DNA from: CAKRHR01 sp964423195
GTDB taxonomy: Bacteria > Bacillota > Clostridia > Lachnospirales > Lachnospiraceae
Length of the DNA: 23,820 nucleotides
Direction: 5' to 3'
Assembly (NCBI GenBank): GCA_964423195.1
Contig: CAYRDY010000025.1
Coordinates: 1-23,820 of the forward strand
The translations under genes and the position numbers were made by a program. Numbering within the stretch: the stretch's first letter is position 1; every line of letters starts with the position of its first letter. The notes beneath the pieces are model-generated. The model ran no database searches and was not told the origin of the DNA. It saw only the letters and a list, made by a program, of their open reading frames with translations. Shown piece after piece: positions 1-9,994 of this stretch.

Positions 1-1293
1 GATGATGTGGAGAAGCGGGCGCTTGTCAGCCTTGACGGCGCGGTGGACTTTACCCTCAAGGATAAGGTGAGAGATGGCAGGCTGTACGTGGAGCAGGGTA
101 TTATCGCCGGCTGCGCGGGCGGCGGCTTTGAGAATATCTGCGACGCGGCGGATATCTTAAGGGGTGCGAGCATCGGGCCGGACGAGTTTACCTTGAGCGT
201 CTATCCGGCGAGCACGCCGATTTATATGGAACTGGTGAAAAACGGAACCGTGGCGACCCTGTTGGAGACCGGCGCGATCGTCAAGACCGCGTTCTGCGGC
301 CCGTGTTTCGGCGCGGGCGACACCCCGGCGAACAATGCCTTCAGCATCCGCCACTCGACGCGGAATTTCCCGAACCGCGAGGGCTCCAAGCTGCAGAGCG
401 GTCAGATCGCCTCGGTGGCGCTGATGGACGCGCGATCGATCGCGGCCACGGCGGCCAATAAGGGCTATCTGACAGCTGCGACAGACATGGATGTCAATTA
501 TGCGAAGCCGAAATATTTCTTTGACAAGACAATTTATGAGAACAGGGTTTTTGACAGCAAGGGCGTGGCGGACCCATCCGTGGAGATCAAGTTCGGCCCG
601 AACATCAAGGACTGGCCGAAGATGGAGGCGCTGACGGAGAATCTGGTTTTGAAGGTTGTCTCCGAGATCCACGATCCGGTGACGACAACCGATGAGCTGA
701 TTCCGTCCGGTGAGACATCCTCCTACCGCTCCAACCCGTTAAAGCTGGCGGAGTTTGCCCTTTCCAGGAAGGATCCGGCCTATGTGGGGCGGGCAAAGGA
801 AGTGCAGAAAGCGGAGTATGCCCGCGTCGCGGGTGAGAATCCGGCGGAGGCGCTGCCGGAGATCGGACCGGTGATTGAGAGGATCAAGACCGTCTTTCCG
901 CAGATCTCCGCGGAGAACACAGGGATCGGCAGCACGATCTTTGCCGTGAAGCCGGGCGACGGATCCGCCCGTGAGCAGGCGGCTTCCTGTCAGAAGGTGC
1001 TGGGCGGCTGGGCGAATATCGCCAATGAGTACGCGACCAAGCGCTACCGCTCCAATCTGATCAACTGGGGGATGCTGCCGTTCGTGATCGACAGGGGTGA
1101 GCTGCCGTTTAAAAACGGCGATTACCTGCTGATTCCGGGCATCCGCAAGGCGGTGGCGGACAGGGCGCCTGAGATCAAGGCCTTTGTCGTCGGCGAGGAG
1201 CTCAGAGCATTCACGCTGAGAATGGGTGAGCTCACGGACGATGAGCGCGAGATCATTCTCAAGGGCTGCCTGATCAATTATTACAGAGGGTAG
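1..1293 (+). CDS. Aconitase-family hydratase, C-terminal part (5' end outside window)
   Basis: The reading frame is open from base 1, so the gene starts upstream and only about 430 C-terminal residues are visible. The family uses a [4Fe-4S] cluster to dehydrate and rehydrate hydroxy-acids. Visible hallmarks are a CGPC pair (two cluster ligands) around residue 100, an STRNFPNREGS segment matching the aconitase S-RNF-R active-site region, and a swivel-domain GDGSAREQAAS motif corresponding to the aconitase GS-SRE substrate-binding loop, followed by INWGMLPF. The third cluster cysteine should lie upstream of the window. The sequence is nearer to the 'hydratase' (YbhJ-like) branch common in Clostridia than to classical AcnA, so the true substrate may not be citrate. 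The following GH53 gene starts one base after the stop, suggesting co-transcription, although no pathway link is obvious. Confidence 0.85.
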   Translation, partial: DDVEKRALVSLDGAVDFTLKDKVRDGRLYVEQGIIAGCAGGGFENICDAADILRGASIGPDEFTLSVYPASTPIYMELVKNGTVATLLETGAIVKTAFCGPCFGAGDTPANNAFSIRHSTRNFPNREGSKLQSGQIASVALMDARSIAATAANKGYLTAATDMDVNYAKPKYFFDKTIYENRVFDSKGVADPSVEIKFGPNIKDWPKMEALTENLVLKVVSEIHDPVTTTDELIPSGETSSYRSNPLKLAEFALSRKDPAYVGRAKEVQKAEYARVAGENPAEALPEIGPVIERIKTVFPQISAENTGIGSTIFAVKPGDGSAREQAASCQKVLGGWANIANEYATKRYRSNLINWGMLPFVIDRGELPFKNGDYLLIPGIRKAVADRAPEIKAFVVGEELRAFTLRMGELTDDEREIILKGCLINYYRG

Positions 1294-1294
1294 G

Positions 1295-2293
1295 ATGATG
1301 GGAGAGATGGCACTTGGCGTGGATCTGGGCTGGGCGAGCCAGCTGGAGGCGCAGGGTTTTCACTGGGTTGACGACGAGAAGAGAGAGGTGGATGTGATCG
1401 AGGCGTGCAGGCGGATGGGCGCCGACGCGGTGCGGCTGCGCCTGTTTGTTGATCCGCCAGAGAGCGCCTATTGGCAAAAGGACGCGCAGACGCTCTGCAT
1501 GTTGGGCTACTGCGACGCGCCGCGTGTCCTCGAGATGTCCCGGCGCGTCAGGGATCAGGGGATGCGGCTGATGCTGGATTTTCACTACAGCGATCATTTC
1601 GCTGATCCGGTCTATCAGCACATACCGGCGGCGTGGGCGGACGATGATGAGGAGACGCTTGTTGAGCGGGTGTTCAGCTATACGAAAGATGTGCTCGCCA
1701 GATTCGCGGATCACGGCATCCGTCCGGACTGGGTGCAGGTCGGAAATGAGATCAACCCGGGCATCATGCACCCGCGGGGCAGCCTGAGGGAGCATCCCGC
1801 GGCGCTGGTCAGGTTTTTGAATGCCGGTTATGAGGCTGTGAAAGAATGCTGCCCGGACTGCGCGGTGATCACGCATCTCGCCGGCGCCGGAACCGCAGCG
1901 CTGTGTATTCCTTTTTTGGACAATTTCTTTGAGCGCGGCGGCAAAACCGATATTCTGGCTTTCTCCTATTATCCGTACTGGGTCGGTGAGAGGAGCGACA
2001 GATCGAGACTTGGCGCGTTTCTGAGGGAATTCGCGCAGAGATACCGCAAGCCGGTCATGATCGCGGAGGTCGGCGGCGAGGACTGCGATGCGCCCGGCAC
2101 TTGCGCACTGATCGAAGACTGTATCGAGGCCGTGCGCTCGGTGCCAGAACATCAGGGGCTTGGCGTTTTTTACTGGGAGCCGGAAGTCTGCCGGGAGATT
2201 CTGCCGGACAGATATCCGCTGGGCGCCGCCCGATTGCTTGACGCGCATACGCTGCAACTCACGGAGGCACTCTGTGCCTATCAGAAAGCGTGA
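1295..2293 (+). CDS. Glycoside hydrolase family 53 endo-beta-1,4-galactanase, no signal peptide
   Basis: A 332-residue protein spanning essentially one GH53 (beta/alpha)8 catalytic domain. It starts GVDLGWASQLEAQG, contains RLRLFVDP and MLDFHYSDHFADP, the acid/base motif VGNEINPG (Glu152), and the nucleophile motif PVMIAEVGGE (Glu258). Family members cleave beta-1,4-galactan in type I arabinogalactan and pectin side chains. Most characterised members are secreted, but here the N-terminus runs straight into the catalytic fold with no hydrophobic signal or anchor, so the enzyme is probably cytoplasmic and would act on imported galacto-oligosaccharides (inference). The start is the first of two adjacent ATGs; an AGAGGG ribosome site lies inside the last codons of the upstream hydratase, so the two genes are tightly packed. 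It converges on the glgX-like gene, with a shared hairpin between them. Confidence 0.88.
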   Translation: MMGEMALGVDLGWASQLEAQGFHWVDDEKREVDVIEACRRMGADAVRLRLFVDPPESAYWQKDAQTLCMLGYCDAPRVLEMSRRVRDQGMRLMLDFHYSDHFADPVYQHIPAAWADDDEETLVERVFSYTKDVLARFADHGIRPDWVQVGNEINPGIMHPRGSLREHPAALVRFLNAGYEAVKECCPDCAVITHLAGAGTAALCIPFLDNFFERGGKTDILAFSYYPYWVGERSDRSRLGAFLREFAQRYRKPVMIAEVGGEDCDAPGTCALIEDCIEAVRSVPEHQGLGVFYWEPEVCREILPDRYPLGAARLLDAHTLQLTEALCAYQKA

Positions 2294-2294
2294 A

Positions 2295-2342
2295 AATGCC
2301 AGCGTTTCCCGATGGATAGTCCCGCCGGGGAGCGCTGGCATT
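2295..2342. terminator. Hairpin between convergent genes (bidirectional terminator)
   Basis: A perfect 10-bp inverted repeat AATGCCAGCG (2295-2304) / CGCTGGCATT (2333-2342) extends inward by six further pairs, including G-U pairs (2305-2310 with 2327-2332). It lies between the GH53 stop (2293) and the end of the minus-strand glgX-like gene (2374). Read on the minus strand the stem is followed by a short TTTT tract; on the plus strand the T-tract is weak. It most likely terminates the minus-strand transcript and may serve both. Confidence 0.7.
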
Positions 2343-2373
2343 GGTTATTCAGGCTCAAATGGACGTGAGCGTG

Positions 2374-4503
2374 TCATTGCTTTCCGACAAATATGGCCAC
2401 ACTGCGCGGTCGCATGATAAATTCGCTGTCGATGCGCACCTCTTCGCCCTCGTCATAGCAGTATTTGCCCCTGCCATCGCCGTATGTATTGACGACCAGA
2501 TACCAGGCGAGACCCATGCGCAGCGGCGGCAGGTTGATGGTGACATTCTCCCAGTAGCTGTTGAGCGCGATATAGACCAGATCGTCACAGCCGCGCTTCC
2601 GGTCATAGCCGGCAAAGCTGACCGCGAAAGTTTTGGCGTTCGGCGGCAGGTTGGTATTTACGGCGTCCACATCGTGCGCGTGCAGCGGGCCCATGCCGCA
2701 GACAGCGTCCGGGAGCTTTTTGCGGATGACATCATGTTTTTTGCGGAAACGGATCATAAATTTAAAAAATTCGAACAGACTCCGGTTCTTCTCCAAAAGT
2801 CCCCAGTCAATCCATGAGATTTCATTGTCCTGGCAGTAGCTGTTGTTGTTGCCGTACTGTGTGTTGCCGAATTCATCGCCGGCCAGAAACATCGGCGTGC
2901 CGCGGCTGCACATCAGCACGGCGCAGGCGTTGCGGATCATGCGGTACCGGAGATTTAGGACCTCAAGATTATCGGTCTCACCCTCCGCGCCGCAGTTCCA
3001 GCTGCGGTTGTCATTGTTGCCGTCCGTGTTGTTCCAGCCGTTGATCTCGTTGTGTTTCTCGTTGTAGGCGTACAGATCATACATGGTAAAGCCGTCATGG
3101 CAGGTCAGGAAATTGACGCAGGAGTTGTAGCCCGCGTAATTGTTGCTGTCGTCGTCGTAGAAACCGCCGTACATATCACCGGATCCGGCGATGCTCCAGG
3201 CGGCGCTCCAGGCGTCCGAAAATCCACCTTTTAGATAGCTGCGCAGGGAATCGCGGTAGCGACCGTTCCATTCGGCCCAGCGCTTGCTGGCCGGAAATGA
3301 GCCGACCTGATACATGCCGCCCGCGTCCCAGGCCTCGGCGATCAGCTTGACATTGGCCAGGATCGGGTCATAGGCGAGGCTCTTGAGCAGCGGCGGATTA
3401 TTCATCGGCGAGCCGTCCTCATTTCGTCCGAGAATGCTTGCCAGATCAAAGCGGAAGCCGTCGACGCGGTAATTGACCGTCCAGTAGCGCAGGCAGTCGA
3501 TGATCATTCGCTGCACGGTCGGATGGTTGCAGTTGAGCGTGTTGCCGCAGCCGCTGAAGTTGTAGTAATTGCCCTCCGGCGTCAACATGTAATAAATTTT
3601 ATTGTCGATGCCCTTGAATGAAAATGTGTGGCCCTGCTCATTCCCTTCGGCGGTGTGGTTGAATACCACGTCGAGAATGACTTCGATGCCGTTGTTGTGC
3701 AGCTCTTTGATCAGCTCCTTGAGCTCGGTGCCCTCGTGGTTGTGCTCGGAGGTCGAGGCGTAGCTGGTGTTCGGGGCGAAGAAGCCAACGGTATTATAGC
3801 CCCAGTATTCGAGCAGCCGCCTGCCGCCGACCATGCGGGCATTCATTGTCTCGTCAAATTCAAAAACCGGCATCAGTTCCACGGCATTGATGCCGAGTTC
3901 CTTGAGATAAGGAATCTTTTCTTTGAGACCCGCAAATGTCCCCGGACATGAAACGCCTGAGGACGGATGCTGTGTGTAACCGCGCACGTGCAGCTCGTAG
4001 ATGATCAGATCGCTCATGTTTTTCTTTGACTGCGGCATATCGCCCCAGTCAAAATCGTCCCTGACGACGCGGGCATGGTAGGCGCCGGATTGTGCTTTGC
4101 CCCAGGCGCCCTGGCCGGTCACGGCTCTGGCGTAAGGGTCGAGCAATACATTGGAGCGGTTAAAGACGAGGCCCTTCTCCGGGGCGTATGGGCCGTCGAT
4201 CCGGTAGGCGTATTCAAAATCCTCGATGTCAAGATCGAAGACGATCATGGAATAGACGTCGCCGATCTTGTACTCTTCCGGAAACGGCAGGACGGCGAAC
4301 GGTTCCTCGCAGTCCTGGTGGAACAAAAGCAGTTCGCATGAAGTCCCGCCGTGGGTCTGTATGGTAAAATTCACGCCCATCGGCAGAGCGAAGGTGCCGT
4401 TGGTGCCGAACAGGCCGGGGCGCACCGGAAAGCCGGCGATCTCGCCCATGGGCCGGAATATCTCTTGAAAATGCGGAATATAGTCATGGCTATAGAGTTT
4501 CAA
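2374..4503 (-). CDS. glgX: Glycogen debranching enzyme GlgX / isoamylase-type (GH13)
   Basis: A 709-residue alpha-1,6-glucosidase of the isoamylase/GlgX group, trimming branches from glycogen or imported limit dextrins. An N-terminal CBM48-like domain (about residues 25-130; FPVRPGLFGTNGTFAL and YAYRIDGPYAPEKG) precedes the GH13 barrel. Catalytic residues are visible as Asp353 in VDGFRFDLAS, Glu390 in LIAEAWDAGG and Asp470 in NFLTCHDGFTM; VILDVVFNHTAEG is conserved region I. Length fits the family (650-720 residues). The start is TTG: an AGGAGG ribosome site lies 7 bases upstream, and that frame is closed further upstream by TGA codons, so no ATG is available. A hairpin separates it from hemW upstream, so it may have its own weak promoter. 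There is no signal peptide, so it is cytoplasmic. The exact GlgX-versus-isoamylase specificity cannot be settled from sequence alone. Confidence 0.9.
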   Translation of the reverse strand: MKLYSHDYIPHFQEIFRPMGEIAGFPVRPGLFGTNGTFALPMGVNFTIQTHGGTSCELLLFHQDCEEPFAVLPFPEEYKIGDVYSMIVFDLDIEDFEYAYRIDGPYAPEKGLVFNRSNVLLDPYARAVTGQGAWGKAQSGAYHARVVRDDFDWGDMPQSKKNMSDLIIYELHVRGYTQHPSSGVSCPGTFAGLKEKIPYLKELGINAVELMPVFEFDETMNARMVGGRRLLEYWGYNTVGFFAPNTSYASTSEHNHEGTELKELIKELHNNGIEVILDVVFNHTAEGNEQGHTFSFKGIDNKIYYMLTPEGNYYNFSGCGNTLNCNHPTVQRMIIDCLRYWTVNYRVDGFRFDLASILGRNEDGSPMNNPPLLKSLAYDPILANVKLIAEAWDAGGMYQVGSFPASKRWAEWNGRYRDSLRSYLKGGFSDAWSAAWSIAGSGDMYGGFYDDDSNNYAGYNSCVNFLTCHDGFTMYDLYAYNEKHNEINGWNNTDGNNDNRSWNCGAEGETDNLEVLNLRYRMIRNACAVLMCSRGTPMFLAGDEFGNTQYGNNNSYCQDNEISWIDWGLLEKNRSLFEFFKFMIRFRKKHDVIRKKLPDAVCGMGPLHAHDVDAVNTNLPPNAKTFAVSFAGYDRKRGCDDLVYIALNSYWENVTINLPPLRMGLAWYLVVNTYGDGRGKYCYDEGEEVRIDSEFIMRPRSVAIFVGKQ

Positions 4504-4525
4504 ACGATTACCTCCTCATCATCAT

Positions 4526-4543
4526 GCGCCGCCCGCGCGGCGC
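4526..4543. other. GC-rich hairpin in the 5' leader of the glgX-like gene
   Basis: A perfect 7-bp stem GCGCCGC (4526-4532) / GCGGCGC (4537-4543) with a 4-base loop sits just upstream of the AGGAGG ribosome site of the minus-strand glgX-like gene. It could affect leader stability or translation. There is no adjacent T-tract, so it is not a convincing terminator. Confidence 0.4.
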
Positions 4544-4555
4544 GTCACCACGGAT

Positions 4556-4577
4556 AAAAGCCGATTGTCAGGCTTTT
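4556..4577. terminator. Intrinsic terminator candidate downstream of hemW
   Basis: A 7-bp stem AAAAGCC (4556-4562) / GGCTTTT (4571-4577) with an 8-base loop has A-runs on one side and T-runs on the other. In minus-strand orientation it follows the hemW stop by about 70 bases and ends in TTTT. It probably ends the hemW transcript before glgX. The stem is short, so read-through is possible. Confidence 0.55.
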
Positions 4578-4606
4578 TAGTTCAATTTTCGGTCATATCA
4601 AACCAT

Positions 4607-4654
4607 TTTTTAGTGTCAGAGATTTTTAGTGTCAGAGATTTTTAAGTGTCAGAG
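4607..4654. repeat. Three tandem copies of a 16-bp repeat overlapping the hemW stop
   Basis: The unit TTTTTAGTGTCAGAGA occurs at 4607-4622 and 4623-4638, with a third variant copy (one extra A) at 4639-4654. The hemW stop codon (complement of 4649-4651) lies inside the third copy, so the array looks like a duplication of the last bases of the gene into the downstream spacer. Copies abut directly, so it is not a CRISPR array. Confidence 0.85.
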
Positions 4655-5833
4655 CAGGAAATCGGCCATCACAACGTTGGCGACGTCCCGGCCGCGGGGC
4701 GTCAGCCTCAGGCGCCCGTCGTCAAATATCAGGGTGCCGTCCGACAGATGTGTGGCGATTGCCTCATGATAAATACTGTCCAGGGACGTCTTAAAAACTT
4801 TTTCAAAGACCTCCGGACTGATGCCCGCGCTCATTCTGAGCCCAAGAAACATAAACTCTTCCATCGAGGCCTTCGGGATTAGGTACTCAAAACGCTCGAT
4901 GCCCGGCATCTCAGGGTGCGCCTGTGTCTCGCCGTCCGGCATTCCTGTGTGATCCTGCGCGCTCCACAACTGCAAATATTTTTCAAGATCCCGGATGTTG
5001 GAAAACCGCGCCTGTCCGATGAGACTTGCGCTGCCCAGACCGATACCGAGATAGTCCTGCCGTGTCCAGCATCCGATATTGTGGCGGCAGGCAAAGCCCG
5101 GACGCGCGTAATTTGACAGCTCATAGCGCTCATAGCCGTATGCCCGCAGCAGCTGTCCGGTCAGATCATACATCTCGCGGTCCGCATCCTCGTCGGGAAG
5201 CGGTGCCGGCAGCTTCTTCGCAAACGGAGTGCCGTCCTCGATGATCAGGCTGTAGGCGGAGATGTGTTCGGGCGCCAGCGCCAGCACGCGCAGCAGCGTC
5301 TCCCGGTATTTGCCGATCGTTTGGCCCGGCAGGGCGGACATCAGGTCGACATTGATGTTGTCAAAACCCATCCCGCGGGCGAGTTGATAGTTGTCCAAAA
5401 ATTGTTTATAGGTGTGGATGCGCCCAAGCATCCGCAGCTCGTCGTCGTGCGCCGACTGCAGGCCGATGCTGAGCCGGTTGACGCCGGCCACCCGCATGGC
5501 GCAAAGTTTTTCCGGCGAGAGTGTGCCGGGATTGCACTCCATCGTGATCTCCGCGTCGCCCGCGAGCGAAAACAGGCCGCGGATATGCGCCATCAGACCG
5601 GTGATCATCTCAGGAGTCATCAGCGACGGCGTGCCGCCGCCGAAAAAAACGCTGGTGATGACGGTATCTGTCAGCAGCGATTTCCGGAAGCACATCTCAT
5701 TCTCAACGCATGATATATAAGAAGAAAATACATTTTTATCCGAGCTGTCTTCCACCGGAAACGATAAAAAATCACAGTAATTGCATTTTTTGACACAAAA
5801 AGGAAAATGTATATACAATCCCGCCGTTTGCAT
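4649..5833 (-). CDS. hemW: Radical SAM heme chaperone HemW (formerly HemN-like)
   Basis: A 394-residue protein of the HemW family, which binds heme and delivers it to target proteins; it is often misannotated as oxygen-independent coproporphyrinogen oxidase. The radical-SAM [4Fe-4S] motif CxxxCxxC is Cys13, Cys17 and Cys20 in HFPFCVKKCNYCDF. FFGGGTPSLM and MECNPGTL are typical core motifs, and the C-terminal EEFMFLGLRM segment matches the HemN C-terminal domain. The start chosen is ATG at 5833, because an AGGAAG ribosome site lies 8 bases upstream; an in-frame TTG at 5860 has no such site. In Bacillus subtilis this gene precedes hrcA in the same direction, whereas here it is divergent. The C-terminal stop falls in a tandem repeat. 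Confidence 0.92.
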   Translation of the reverse strand: MQTAGLYIHFPFCVKKCNYCDFLSFPVEDSSDKNVFSSYISCVENEMCFRKSLLTDTVITSVFFGGGTPSLMTPEMITGLMAHIRGLFSLAGDAEITMECNPGTLSPEKLCAMRVAGVNRLSIGLQSAHDDELRMLGRIHTYKQFLDNYQLARGMGFDNINVDLMSALPGQTIGKYRETLLRVLALAPEHISAYSLIIEDGTPFAKKLPAPLPDEDADREMYDLTGQLLRAYGYERYELSNYARPGFACRHNIGCWTRQDYLGIGLGSASLIGQARFSNIRDLEKYLQLWSAQDHTGMPDGETQAHPEMPGIERFEYLIPKASMEEFMFLGLRMSAGISPEVFEKVFKTSLDSIYHEAIATHLSDGTLIFDDGRLRLTPRGRDVANVVMADFLL

Positions 5834-5870
5834 GACGCACTTCCTGAAAACAAAATTCAAATATTCATGT

Positions 5871-5879
5871 AGTATATCA
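5871..5879 (-). promoter_or_regulatory. Extended -10 promoter for hemW
   Basis: On the minus strand TGATATACT forms an extended -10 element (TG-n-TATACT) about 38 bases before the hemW ATG. It is embedded in a strongly A/T-rich stretch (about 5871-5960) and has no good -35 hexamer, as expected for extended -10 promoters. The predicted leader is only about 30 bases. Confidence 0.5.
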
Positions 5880-5954
5880 CAAATTTTTTCTAAAAAAAAT
5901 GAAATAATTTACGAATTGCACAAATCTTAAAAAAATATAAAATTTAAAAAAAAC

Positions 5955-5983
5955 TTGACAAATGAAAATGGCAGTGGTATCTT
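5955..5983 (+). promoter_or_regulatory. Sigma-A-type promoter of the hrcA-dnaK operon
   Basis: A consensus -35 TTGACA (5955-5960) is followed by a 17-base spacer and a -10 TATCTT (5978-5983). Transcription should begin around 5990, so the CIRCE operator at 5997-6025 lies just at or downstream of the start site, the classic arrangement for HrcA repression. Confidence 0.82.
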
Positions 5984-5996
5984 ATGTATAGAAAGT

Positions 5997-6025
5997 GTTA
6001 GCACTCTAAATGGTTGAGTGCTAAC
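5997..6025. promoter_or_regulatory. CIRCE operator (HrcA binding site)
   Basis: A perfect inverted repeat TTAGCACTC (5998-6006), 9-base spacer, GAGTGCTAA (6016-6024), extended by one pair on each side. This is the exact CIRCE consensus. It lies between the promoter and hrcA, so the HrcA repressor controls its own operon, with GroEL titration known to modulate this in other Firmicutes. Confidence 0.97.
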
Positions 6026-6046
6026 AAAACAAAAGGGGATGGTTCG

Positions 6047-7081
6047 GTGGATCTGGATGAGCGAAAGACAAAGATTTTAAATGCCATTATTCAGACATAC
6101 CTGTACACCGGCGAACCGGTCGGCTCCAGAACTATTTCCAAATTTTCCGATCTGAATTTAAGTTCGGCCACGATTCGCAACGAGATGTCGGATCTGGAGG
6201 AGATGGGCTACATCGTACAGCCGCACACATCGGCCGGCCGTATTCCTACCGACAAGGGCTATCGTTTCTATGTGGATCATTTGTTGCAGGAAAAGATCGC
6301 AGAGGTTGACGAGATCAAAGAGACGATGCTCGAAAAGGCTGATAAGGTGGACAAGATGCTCAAGCAGGTGGCAAATCTGCTGGCGGAGAATACCAATTAC
6401 GCGACCATGGTCTCGACGCCTCAGTACCGCGGAAAGAAACTCAGATTTATCCAGCTCTCCCGTGTGGATGAGACACAGATCCTCGCGGTGTTGATGATCG
6501 AGGGAAATATTATCAAGAACAAGCTGATCGACACCCGCGAGCCCGTCGCCGAGGAGGATGTGGTGAAGCTGAATCTGGTGTTGAACACCTTCCTGCAGGG
6601 ACTGACACTCTCCGAGATCAATATGGAGATGATCGGGCAGATGAAGCGGCAGGCCGCGGGACACAATCAGATCATCAGCGATGTGATCGATGTGATTGCG
6701 GCGGCCATTCAGGAGGAGGATGATGTTGAGCTGTACACGAGCGGCGCGACCAACCTTTTAAAATATCCGGAGCTCTCGGATACGCAGAAGGCCAGTGAGT
6801 TGCTCAACGCGCTGGAGGAAAAAAAGACGCTCGCGGAGTTTATGACCGAGCAGAATGAGGGCAAAGATAAGCATGCCATTCAGGTCTATATCGGTTCGGA
6901 GTCACCGGTCAACTCGATGCGCGACTGCAGTATCGTCACGGCGACCTACGAATTGGAGGAGGGCGTGAAGGGCATCATCGGCATCATCGGTCCGAAGCGC
7001 ATGGATTACAAGAAAGTGGTTGGCAATCTGCAGACGATGATGGAGCAGCTCGATCACATTTACAAAAAGAGCAATGAGTAA
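6047..7081 (+). CDS. hrcA: Heat-inducible transcription repressor HrcA
   Basis: A 344-residue repressor of class I heat-shock genes. The N-terminal winged helix (about residues 1-75) shows YTGEPVGSRTIS and SSATIRNEMSDLEEMG, then the conserved SAGRIPTDKGYRFYVD segment. The remainder is the GAF-like and inserted dimerisation region ending in GIIGPKRMDYKKVV. The start chosen is GTG at 6047, with AGGGG 8 bases upstream; an in-frame TTG at 6014 lies inside the CIRCE operator and would add unrelated residues. It is the first gene of the operon with grpE, dnaK and dnaJ, and is autoregulated through the CIRCE element directly upstream. Confidence 0.95.
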   Translation: MDLDERKTKILNAIIQTYLYTGEPVGSRTISKFSDLNLSSATIRNEMSDLEEMGYIVQPHTSAGRIPTDKGYRFYVDHLLQEKIAEVDEIKETMLEKADKVDKMLKQVANLLAENTNYATMVSTPQYRGKKLRFIQLSRVDETQILAVLMIEGNIIKNKLIDTREPVAEEDVVKLNLVLNTFLQGLTLSEINMEMIGQMKRQAAGHNQIISDVIDVIAAAIQEEDDVELYTSGATNLLKYPELSDTQKASELLNALEEKKTLAEFMTEQNEGKDKHAIQVYIGSESPVNSMRDCSIVTATYELEEGVKGIIGIIGPKRMDYKKVVGNLQTMMEQLDHIYKKSNE

Positions 7082-7099
7082 GTGAGCAATATTTTATCT

Positions 7100-7127
7100 C
7101 AGGTGTCAAGGGACGCTCTGACGCCTG
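7100..7127 (+). other. Hairpin in the hrcA-grpE spacer
   Basis: CAGGTGTCA (7100-7108) pairs with TGACGCCTG (7119-7127), one G-U pair, with a 10-base loop. There is no T-tract, so it is unlikely to be a full terminator. It may be an mRNA processing or stability element separating the repressor from the chaperone genes (inference). Confidence 0.4.
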
Positions 7128-7156
7128 CATCATAACAGACAAATGAGGTGTGCGTG

Positions 7157-9924
<2,768 letters not shown>

Positions 9925-9925
9925 A

Positions 9926-9940
9926 GCGCGGTAAACGCGC
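9926..9940 (+). other. Small hairpin between dnaK and dnaJ
   Basis: GCGCG (9926-9930) pairs with CGCGC (9936-9940) around a 5-base loop directly after the dnaK stop. There is no T-tract. It could mildly attenuate dnaJ relative to dnaK or protect the dnaK 3' end; this is speculative. Confidence 0.25.
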
Positions 9941-9994
9941 GGTTGCTACAGATACAACGGGGTCGTTTAAAGACGCGTCAGGAAAGAGGAGAAC

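Noticed and set aside
1274..2341. A 355-codon open frame on the minus strand opposite the GH53 gene
   Set aside because: It is antisense to a well-supported GH53 gene with both catalytic motifs; the high-GC codon pattern leaves the complementary frame open. The translation resembles no protein family I know.
2341..4468. Several plus-strand frames of 60-158 codons within the glgX-like region
   Set aside because: They are antisense to a full-length debranching enzyme with all three catalytic residues and have no credible ribosome sites.
4607..4654. Possible CRISPR-like array
   Set aside because: The 16-base units abut with no spacers and number only three.
5833..5860. TTG at 5860 as the hemW start
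   Set aside because: It has no ribosome site, while ATG at 5833 has AGGAAG at ideal spacing and gives the normal N-terminus.
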